DNA of 10,898 nt from Opitutaceae bacterium (lineage in GTDB: Bacteria; Verrucomicrobiota; Verrucomicrobiae; Opitutales; Opitutaceae). Below the pieces are notes generated by a model, which was not told where the DNA came from, ran no database searches, and was given only the letters and a program-made list of their open reading frames with translations. The stretch is from the NCBI GenBank assembly GCA_031266495.1, contig JAISAX010000898.1:1-10898 (forward strand). The letters run 5' to 3'. The translations under genes were made by a program, and so were the position numbers. This document shows, in pieces, positions 6,421 to 10,898 of the stretch. Positions within the stretch are counted from its first letter, which is position 1, and each line of letters begins with the position of its first letter.

Positions 6421-7047
6421 TCATTTTTCATAAATATGTGGATTCAAATCTATTTTTGAAGCTCCGCCAATAAGTCGATCACATGAGACTAGAGACACTC
6501 CCATGTTCTTGTCAAACGAGGCCTTCCTCTCCAGCATTTCATCGGTCAAAGAGCTTCTGCGTCCCATCAATATCGTATAGCTAAAGTAAAGGCTCATTCT
6601 AGGGTTATGAATATTCCAGCCAGCCGTGCATGTAAGTTCCTCGTCTTCGGAATGCTCCCTGATTAGGTCTTTCTTTTTCGCATAACGCTCTAAATCGCGT
6701 ATTAGCTGGGGGCGATTCTTCTCCACGTAAATCTTCCAGCTATTAATCTGTTCGACTGCTTTGTTTGTGCGTTGTGCTAGAGAGAAGTCGCGATTGAAGA
6801 ATGTGCTGGCAGGCGGCTCAACCTCGATAAACCTAATTTCGATGGCACCCGAAAAGGGCGCGATCACTACAAAATCAGCGTAATATTCGGTGCCAAGGGG
6901 AAACTCGGCTATCACCCGAGACGGGTTTCCAAGATACTGAAGCGAATCCCTGAGAATATATGGATTCTCCTTGAGGAAGGTGCATAGTGCCCGCTCGCCG
7001 TCATCCTGCGAGAGGATTTCCTCAAGTTGCTCCACATTGGTTTTCAT
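6421..7047 (-). CDS. Shedu-like (DUF4263) PD-(D/E)xK nuclease, probable anti-phage defence
   Basis: A 208-residue protein whose order of motifs fits the DUF4263/Shedu nuclease fold. FLKENPYIL (24-32) is the entry helix. Next come E48 in IAEFPLG, the core D58 in YYADFVVI, and IRFIEVEPPAS with E75 and E77 (the ExK position, here Glu instead of Lys). After these comes the helix NKAVEQINSWKIYVEKN with Q100. Near the C-terminus are YTILMGRRSSLTDEM and VSLVSCDRLI, matching the 'GRR ... TYD-L' ending of the family. Shedu is a single-gene anti-phage system that acts as a DNA nuclease. This copy is much shorter than typical full-length Shedu proteins of roughly 400 residues, so it is essentially the nuclease domain. 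It is the first gene of the attC-bounded array, and its TGA lies 2 bp before attC site 3. The family call is from motif order and is fairly strong; the defence role is inferred. Confidence 0.75.
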   Translation of the reverse strand: MKTNVEQLEEILSQDDGERALCTFLKENPYILRDSLQYLGNPSRVIAEFPLGTEYYADFVVIAPFSGAIEIRFIEVEPPASTFFNRDFSLAQRTNKAVEQINSWKIYVEKNRPQLIRDLERYAKKKDLIREHSEDEELTCTAGWNIHNPRMSLYFSYTILMGRRSSLTDEMLERKASFDKNMGVSLVSCDRLIGGASKIDLNPHIYEK

Positions 7048-7077
7048 ATTTTCTGCCTAGGCATCAAAGGCCTAGCG
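7048..7077. repeat. Palindromic junction between the RHH gene and the first cassette
   Basis: A perfect 10-bp palindrome TGCCTAGGCA (7054-7063) is followed by a second GCCTAG (7070-7075) that overlaps the stop codon of the upstream gene. On the minus strand GCTAGGC (7076-7070) is one base from the attC R' box GTTAGGC. This is where the left boundary of the first cassette should lie. It may be a degenerate recombination site or a small hairpin. Confidence 0.4.
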
Positions 7078-7575
7078 TTTCTTCTTAGCGTAGGCCGCTT
7101 TCGCTGCCCTTGTGGCCGCCCGCGCTTCGTTGGCCAACTCCCGGGCAATCGCATTCTGCTTTTCCGTGAACTTCGTCAGCGGCTTGAGAATCGTGGCGAC
7201 CGGCGGGAGCGAACGGATGAGCGCGCGCAAGACATAACTGCTGCTCACCTTGATCCGCTTCAAATCAAGTTCATCGACCACGTTGTCCAGCTTCCGCTTG
7301 TCCTCCGCTGGCAGAATGACACTGATCCGCTCATCGACCATCTCTTCCTCGCGCGGGCCTTTTTTGGCCTCGTCGGCCTTGAACTGAAGGACGGTATGCG
7401 CCAGCAGCTCCGACTCTGCGGTGATGTGGACGAGTCCGCGCAGCGTCTTGACCCGGTCGATACGCAACCCCTGCTCCCGCAATTCGCCTCTCAGCTTGCT
7501 GACAATGTCGAGGTCATTCGCGTAGAGCGAGAACGTGGTCCTGATCGGGGCGGTTTCCTTGGCGCTCGATTTCAT
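7072..7575 (-). CDS. Protein with two ribbon-helix-helix-like segments, possible regulator
   Basis: A 167-residue protein in which two segments each look like a ribbon-helix-helix unit (short beta strand, then two helices). The first, about residues 11-50, begins IRTTFSLYANDLDIVSKLRG and ends TLRGLVH. The second, about 83-123, begins RISVILPAEDKRKLDNVVDE and ends SSSYVLRALIRSLPP. The linker is charged, and the C-terminal 25 residues are rich in Ala, Arg and Lys (ARAATRAAKAAYAKKKR), probably a nucleic-acid-binding tail. Such a pair in one chain could act as an intramolecular dimer on DNA. The GC content returns to the host level here, unlike the cassettes downstream. It is transcribed in the same direction as the cassette genes, with its TAG 24 bp before the Shedu-like ATG, so it may be co-transcribed with them. 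The target is unknown; plasmid-type or chromosomal regulation are both possible. Confidence 0.65.
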   Translation of the reverse strand: MKSSAKETAPIRTTFSLYANDLDIVSKLRGELREQGLRIDRVKTLRGLVHITAESELLAHTVLQFKADEAKKGPREEEMVDERISVILPAEDKRKLDNVVDELDLKRIKVSSSYVLRALIRSLPPVATILKPLTKFTEKQNAIARELANEARAATRAAKAAYAKKKR

Positions 7576-7657
7576 GATTCATTGATTACCTGAACACGAA
7601 ATTACTTCAAGCGGATTTTTATCAAATCACAGCACGTCGCTGCCTCGTTGGCAACCC

Positions 7658-7693
7658 GGTCGCCTTCCGTCCGCAGGCGGACCGCAAGCGACC
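7658..7693. repeat. REP-like imperfect hairpin (17-bp arms, 2-nt loop)
   Basis: The left arm 7658-7674 (GGTCGCCTTCCGTCCGC) and the right arm 7677-7693 (GCGGACCGCAAGCGACC) are inverted repeats with three mismatches around AG. The tight loop and GC-rich arms are typical of extragenic palindromic elements. It lies in the open frame upstream of the first prophage gene remnant, at the border between the RHH region and the prophage DNA. Confidence 0.55.
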
Positions 7694-7702
7694 GCCGCTC
7701 GG

Positions 7703-7960
7703 GTATCCGCCACGCCGCTGGCCATCCCCCCCGAACTCAAGACCGACACCTGTTATCTCGTCATCGCGCCCATGCTCGGCCGCCTCGGCATCGACCTCAC
7801 CAAAGACCAGGCCGATGCCGTGGCCCGCGCCCACAGCACCCTGATCGGCCTTCGCGACAAAAAACTCCTCGTCTCCATGCCCGACGATCCCGTCGAACCC
7901 GACGTCCAACCCGAAACCGCCCCCGGATTCTGGGGCTCCGACGAAAAAATCCCCCTCTGA
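7703..7960 (+). pseudogene. 5'-truncated phage gene, unknown function
   Basis: From about 7703 to the TGA at 7958-7960 the frame reads as a sensible protein (ATPLAIPPELKTDTCYLVIA, PMLGRLGIDLTKDQADAVAR), then AHSTLIGLRDKKLLVSMPDD and an acidic/proline tail ending GFWGSDEKIPL. The first in-frame ATG is at 7772, within the conserved-looking part. No plausible ATG, GTG or TTG start exists between it and the stop at 7583-7585, and the REP-like hairpin lies just upstream. I therefore read it as the C-terminal part of a phage gene that lost its 5' end. If ATG 7772 were used, the product would be 62 residues. It is followed by the AATT-repeat gap and the head morphogenesis-type gene. The family is not recognised. 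Confidence 0.5.
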
Positions 7961-7963
7961 AAC

Positions 7964-8016
7964 TGTATCCAATTATTAATTATTAATTCCTGATTGTTAA
8001 TTCCCCCCCCCCCCCC
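7964..8016. repeat. Heptamer AATTNNN repeat plus 14-C tract before the head gene
   Basis: After GTATCC, five 7-bp units follow (AATTATT, AATTATT, AATTCCT, GATTGTT, AATTCCC; 7971-8005). An uninterrupted run of 14 C (8003-8016) abuts the ATG at 8017. No Shine-Dalgarno sequence is possible in the last 14 nt. The same GTATCC + AATT design recurs at 9563-9597. Confidence 0.75.
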
Positions 8017-8613
8017 ATGCTGATCCCGGAACCCATGTCATTCGATGAAGCCCGCGACGCGCTCGCGGTCCGCTCGCTCCTGCCCACCACGGGCCGGACG
8101 GCCGACATGCGCCAGTTCGACAGCGGCATCAAGCAACATGCGCTCTGGTCGGCCACACTCACCAACATCAATGTGCTTCGCCAGATCGGTGAGGGCATTG
8201 ATGCGATCCTGCGCGGCGAGAGTGACATCGCCACCGAAATGCTCGCCGTAAAACAGAGCCTGGAAGCCGAGGGCTACCAGGCCCCGGAAGGCAAGCAAGG
8301 CACGATGCTGGACCTCACCAGCATCATCCGCCGCCAGACGATCATCGAGACGCAAGTCAACATGGCCCGCGGCGCGGGCTGGCACGAACAAGGCATGGAT
8401 CCCGATGTGCTCGATGCCTGGCCGGCGCAGGAGCTTTTCCGTAGCGCCACACCCAGGGGCGGCCCGGAAGCCGAGCGCGACTGGGGCGCCCGCTGGATCA
8501 AGGCTGGCGGCCCGCCCGCGAAAAGCGGACGCATGGTCGCTCTCAAGACCGATCCGGTATGGCAAAACCTCGGCGATCCCGACCTGTTCGCCGATGGCCT
8601 CGGCAACCCCTAG
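8017..8613 (+). CDS. Phage head morphogenesis-type protein, N-terminal part (stopped by in-frame TAG)
   Basis: This frame encodes 198 residues before TAG at 8611-8613. The beginning (MSFDEARDALAVRSLLPTTG) and a helical middle containing SIIRRQTIIETQVNMARGAG resemble minor head (Mu gpF-like) morphogenesis proteins, where an R..TI..T segment is common. Further on are VLDAWPAQELFRSATPRGGP and WGARWIKAGG...GRMVALKTDPVWQNLGD. The frame reads through the TAG into APFAFHSNMDLRDIDRTEA, so the natural protein is almost certainly about 278 residues, ending at 8853. One change (TAC Tyr to TAG) would explain the stop. ATG 8035 is an alternative start, close to MSFDEA. The family call is moderate; the in-frame continuation is seen directly. 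Confidence 0.6.
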   Translation: MLIPEPMSFDEARDALAVRSLLPTTGRTADMRQFDSGIKQHALWSATLTNINVLRQIGEGIDAILRGESDIATEMLAVKQSLEAEGYQAPEGKQGTMLDLTSIIRRQTIIETQVNMARGAGWHEQGMDPDVLDAWPAQELFRSATPRGGPEAERDWGARWIKAGGPPAKSGRMVALKTDPVWQNLGDPDLFADGLGNP

Positions 8614-8853
8614 GCGCCCTTCGCGTTCCACTCCAACATGGACCTGCGCGACATCGACCGCACGGAAGCCGTCGCCCTCGGTCTCATGGAAATGGATACG
8701 CCGCTGACACCGCAACGCAACGGCTTCGCCCAGGACCTCCAGGCCAGGCCCGCCATCCGCGAGCAATGGCTGCACGACGCGATCGAGGACAGCGGCCTCG
8801 CCTCGTTCGACGCGGCCGGCGTCCTGCATTTTGCGGAAAAGGAGGCGGCATGA
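8614..8853 (+). pseudogene. 3' part of the head morphogenesis-type gene after the TAG
   Basis: The frame continues without gap from the gene above: APFAFHSNMDLRDIDRTEAV, ALGLMEMDTPLTPQRNGFAQ, then DLQARPAIREQWLHDAIEDS up to HFAEKEAA and TGA at 8851-8853. An ATG at 8638 could allow a restart 24 nt after the TAG, giving 71 residues. The TGA overlaps the next gene's ATG (ATGA at 8850-8853), a sign that the long gene was translationally coupled to its neighbour before the stop arose. Confidence 0.6.
8841..8845 (+). promoter_or_regulatory. Shine-Dalgarno site for the virion morphogenesis-like gene
   Basis: GGAGG lies 4 nt before the ATG at 8850. This is the only clear Shine-Dalgarno site among the prophage gene starts here, and it decides the start of a frame that is open far upstream. 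Confidence 0.65.
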
Positions 8854-9548
8854 GTACCGGCATGGCGATCGTTTTCGAGCGTGACGAAGTCTCGCCCCTG
8901 CTTGCCGCCCTCGGCGACGACATCCGCGGCCAACACCTCTCGATGGTCATGGGCCGCGCCGTCGGCCAACTCACCCGCGACTGGCTCTTTGACCTCAATA
9001 ACGAACGGCACAAGCACGGCCGCGTGCCGTATTACCAGCAAGCGGCGCGCAGCGTCACCGTCAACAAGACAGACTGGGGAGCGGCCGTCTCTGTCACACA
9101 GACGGGGATACGCCTCCGCCGCTTCGGTTCCGGCGGCCTGCCCGGCGGCGTCGTCAAGCCCCGCCCCGGCAAGACGTATCTCACCCTCCCGAACGAAGAT
9201 TATCCGGCGGGCTACGGCCTGCGCGCCCGCGAGTTCAACGACCTGCGATTCTCCATCGTCCTCGACAAAAACGGCGCGCTCCGTCCCGCGCTCGTCCGCC
9301 GCGCCTCGACCGCCATCAAGTTCGTCCGTCGCAAGCAAAAGGACGGCTCGATAAAAACCACGGTCAAGGCGACAGAACTGCGCGACGGCGAAGTCGTGTA
9401 CTGGCTCGTCCGCCAGACCCGCCACCGCCCCGACCCCGCCATCCTCCCCCCCGGCCCGATGGTCACCGAAACCGCCGTGCAAGCCGCCCTCCGCCGCGTC
9501 GCCGAAATCCGCGCCGCCCGCTCCGCCAGAACACCGGAAGCCGGATAA
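8850..9548 (+). CDS. Phage virion morphogenesis/head-tail connector-like protein
   Basis: A 232-residue protein. The chosen ATG at 8850 overlaps the upstream stop (ATGA) and follows GGAGG, although the frame is open back to before 8559. The N-terminal half has FERDEVSPLLAALGDDIRGQ and LSMVMGRAVGQLTRDWLFDL, followed by NNERHKHGRVPYYQQAARSV. This fits phage virion morphogenesis (Mu gpG-like) or tail-completion proteins, where an N-terminal helix leads to a 'W..L' region. The middle is beta-rich (AVSVTQTGIRLRRFGSGGLP). The C-terminal third is basic, ending RRVAEIRAARSARTPEAG. Its position between the head-type gene and the tail genes supports a connector or neck role. It appears intact. Confidence 0.5.
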   Translation: MSTGMAIVFERDEVSPLLAALGDDIRGQHLSMVMGRAVGQLTRDWLFDLNNERHKHGRVPYYQQAARSVTVNKTDWGAAVSVTQTGIRLRRFGSGGLPGGVVKPRPGKTYLTLPNEDYPAGYGLRAREFNDLRFSIVLDKNGALRPALVRRASTAIKFVRRKQKDGSIKTTVKATELRDGEVVYWLVRQTRHRPDPAILPPGPMVTETAVQAALRRVAEIRAARSARTPEAG

Positions 9549-9562
9549 CCGGAAGTCGGAAT

Positions 9563-9597
9563 CGTATCCAATTCTTAATTCTTAATTCTTAATTCCC
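9563..9597. repeat. Heptamer AATTCTT repeat abutting a GTG start
   Basis: After GTATCC, three perfect AATTCTT units and one AATTCCC follow (9570-9597), ending directly at the GTG start at 9598. The layout is the same as at 7964-8005. Confidence 0.75.
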
Positions 9598-10128
9598 GTG
9601 TACATCGCCACACTCGACATCATGCAGGCCGTGAAAACGGCCCTCGCCAAGCTGCGCATCGATCCCGCCGACCCCGCGAGCGCCCCGCTCTTCGAGACGA
9701 TCGACATGCACATCAACAAAAACCTCAAGCAGGCGCTGAAAAACCTGCTCATCCTCGACCAGCGTGTGTGCCTCATCGTGCCCGGCGGCGAGAATTTCGA
9801 GAACGTCAGGGAAGGCCGGACGATCCGCAGCGAAAAAGACATCACCTTCGACCTGCTCATTGCCGACCGCGACTGGGCGGAGAAAGGCCACGACGCCACC
9901 TTTGGCGGGCCGGACAACATCGGCATCCTCCGCATGGCCGACCGCGTGGTCGCCCACCTCCTGGAAAAACCGCAACTCGGCATGGCGTACGTCTGCCTCG
10001 TGCCCACCGCCATGCGCCCCATCGACGTGCCCGCCGACGACGTGAAGGACTCCCCCGGCCGCGAATGCTACCTCATCAACTACGAAACCCCGGCCGGCTC
10101 CGCCATCCTCAACCCCACCGCCCCCTAG
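9598..10128 (+). CDS. Phage tail terminator-like protein
   Basis: A 176-residue protein. The GTG start at 9598 directly follows the heptamer repeat and gives MYIATLDIMQAVKTALAKLR. The order of elements fits small tail-completion/terminator proteins: an N-terminal helix, a variable loop (DPADPASAPLFETIDMHINK), and a central beta strand (ITFDLLIADRD). The latter half is YVCLVPTAMRPIDVPADDV, ending with YLINYETPAGSAILNPTAP. Such proteins cap the growing tail tube and join it to the head. The neighbours (connector-like gene upstream, tail tube-like gene downstream) support this role. The TAG at 10126-10128 is 72 bp from the next start. The frame is intact and the length is normal for the role. 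Confidence 0.5.
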   Translation: MYIATLDIMQAVKTALAKLRIDPADPASAPLFETIDMHINKNLKQALKNLLILDQRVCLIVPGGENFENVREGRTIRSEKDITFDLLIADRDWAEKGHDATFGGPDNIGILRMADRVVAHLLEKPQLGMAYVCLVPTAMRPIDVPADDVKDSPGRECYLINYETPAGSAILNPTAP

Positions 10129-10200
10129 CCCCCGCTTCCGCCCCGCCCCGCTCCGCACCCGTAATCTCCCGCCATCCCGTAACCACAAACACAATACACC

Positions 10201-10749
10201 ATGCAACAAGAACGCATCATGATCGGCGCCCACGGGTATTTTTCCCCCGCCGGCACCGCCTTCACACTCCCCGCGCCCGGCGGCATCGCCGGCCGCGACG
10301 CCAAGCCCGGCCACGACGACCCCGCCGCCTGGCTCTACACCGGCATCGCCGACTGGAACCTCTCCAGCACAAGCACGACGACAGAGTTCAAGGCCCCCGC
10401 CCCCGGCATGCGCGTGCTTCACGACAAACTCACCACCACCACCGGACTCAAGCTCAAGGGCAAACTCATGGAAATGAGCAACGTCGTCTGGCAAATGCTC
10501 ATGAGCGCGCCAACCCTGCCCGCCAGCCCCGCGCCCGGCGGACAGTATAACCCGCTCAAAGGCGACGCCGTTGTCCGCGGCTGGCTCAAACTCCAGCAAT
10601 ACAACCAGCGTAACGAACTTGTCCATACGCTCGATGTCTTCGTCGCCATGAACATCCCCGGCGACGTCACCTTCGGGGAAAACTACGTCGATGTGGACGT
10701 CGAGGCCGATGCCCTCTGGTCCAACCTCAACACCGGCACGCTCCTCTGA
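10201..10749 (+). CDS. Phage tail tube-like protein
   Basis: A 182-residue protein. Near the N-terminus is a glycine/proline-rich stretch (HGYFSPAGTAFTLPAPGG). Alternating beta strands follow: WLYTGIADWNLSSTSTTTEF, KLTTTTGLKLKGKLMEMSNV, and near the end NELVHTLDVFVAMNIPGDVT followed by YVDVDVEADALWS. Tail tube proteins of long-tailed phages have this kind of beta-barrel, with a strand like 'G.L...V.VD' near the end. The gene follows the terminator-like gene, the usual order. The ATG at 10201 has no Shine-Dalgarno sequence and is preceded by a pyrimidine-rich leader; the in-frame ATG at 10219 is an alternative. The frame is intact. Another structural role is possible, but tail tube is the best fit by context. 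Confidence 0.55.
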   Translation: MQQERIMIGAHGYFSPAGTAFTLPAPGGIAGRDAKPGHDDPAAWLYTGIADWNLSSTSTTTEFKAPAPGMRVLHDKLTTTTGLKLKGKLMEMSNVVWQMLMSAPTLPASPAPGGQYNPLKGDAVVRGWLKLQQYNQRNELVHTLDVFVAMNIPGDVTFGENYVDVDVEADALWSNLNTGTLL

Positions 10750-10753
10750 CCGG

Positions 10754-10847
10754 AATTACAAATTACGAATGACTAATTACCAATTGCCCGATCCCTCCGG
10801 CTACCTCCATCCCATTCGTCATTCGTAATTAGTAATTAGTAATTTTA
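10754..10847. repeat. Inverted pair of AATT heptamer arrays
   Basis: The left array (10754-10788: AATTACA, AATTACG, AATGACT, AATTACC, AATTGCC) and the right array (10813-10847: CATTCGT twice, AATTAGT twice, AATTTTA) both have a 7-bp period. The 20-bp arms 10754-10773 and 10818-10837 are complementary with one mismatch, around a 44-nt loop. The structure sits between the tail tube-like gene and the next start at 10855, and could act as a terminator or an attenuator-like hairpin. Confidence 0.7.
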
Positions 10848-10854
10848 TTTTACC

Positions 10855-10898
10855 ATGCTCACCGACGATCCCGCCACCGACCCGCCGCAACCGATCCC
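10855..10898 (+). CDS. Start of next prophage gene (cut by window end)
   Basis: ATG at 10855 is followed by an open frame of 14 codons to the window end (MLTDDPATDPPQPI). It lies 7 bp after the AATT repeat array, the same placement as the other prophage starts. By position it should be a gene downstream of the tail tube, perhaps a tail assembly chaperone, but the visible part is too short to show this. Confidence 0.45.
   Translation, partial: MLTDDPATDPPQPI

Noticed and set aside
5300..7100. CRISPR array, suggested by the recurring GTTAGGC-type motifs
   Set aside because: The repeated boxes are only about 7 bp, occur once per gene, flank coding sequences and are paired as inverted boxes, which fits attC sites and not CRISPR repeats.
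8038..8829. A 263-codon minus-strand open frame opposite the head gene
   Set aside because: It is a shadow frame. I considered whether it was the real gene because the plus strand has a TAG, but the plus-strand continuation and ATGA coupling are more convincing.
8559..8849. Upstream extension of the virion morphogenesis-like gene
   Set aside because: The extension is Arg/Pro/His-rich, overlaps the head gene frame, and the GGAGG plus ATG at 8850 gives a much better start.
9589..10626. A 345-codon minus-strand open frame across the tail genes
   Set aside because: It is Gly/Ala/Val/His-rich, spans two plus-strand structural genes and an intergenic gap, and has no recognisable domain.

Overview
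The window is GC-rich, bacterial, and reads as an accessory region. Several features would fit a verrucomicrobial (Opitutaceae-like) genome: the proline/arginine-rich codon use, the usual lack of Shine-Dalgarno sites, and the AATT-type heptamer repeats in intergenic gaps. That placement is an inference; no marker gene is present. I see no rRNA, tRNA or CRISPR array.

Region 1 (1-5300) begins with an AT-rich, palindrome-bearing stretch (1-226). It is followed by a tail-fibre-like ORF of uncertain start (227-904), a large membrane-anchored TPR protein on the minus strand (1050-3038), a gene-poor gap (3039-3530) with one possible 43-residue ORF, a complete Y-family translesion DNA polymerase (3531-4832, minus), and a divergent small three-helix membrane protein (4937-5284) followed by a strong hairpin.

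Region 2 (about 5375-7065) is the most interesting part. It is a lower-GC island of three minus-strand genes, each followed by an integron attC-like site (R'' GCCTAAC or GCCTGAC; R' GTTAGGG, GTTAGAC, or a decayed box). No integrase is visible, so it looks like a CALIN, a cluster of attC sites lacking an integrase. In transcription order the cassettes carry a short Shedu/DUF4263-like PD-(D/E)xK nuclease (a probable anti-phage defence protein), an unknown 126-residue protein with an LPxxxxLIVNKxTxxPxxGY signature, and an unknown 138-residue protein with an N-terminal membrane helix. Immediately upstream, at normal GC, lies a protein with two ribbon-helix-helix-like DNA-binding segments (7072-7575).

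Region 3 (7586-10898, plus strand) is part of a prophage head-tail module. It holds a gene that has lost its 5' end behind a REP-like hairpin, a head morphogenesis-type gene split by an in-frame TAG, a virion morphogenesis/connector-like gene, a tail terminator-like gene, a tail tube-like gene and the start of another gene. Its intergenic gaps carry 7-bp-period AATTNNN repeats directly before start codons. One of these gaps also has a run of 14 C, and another has an inverted pair of arrays. The split head gene and the truncated first gene suggest that the prophage is decaying or domesticated.

Taken together, a repair polymerase, a cassette-borne defence nuclease and a degraded prophage lie side by side, which suggests an accessory island shaped by several kinds of mobile DNA. 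A functional link between these parts is not shown by the sequence.
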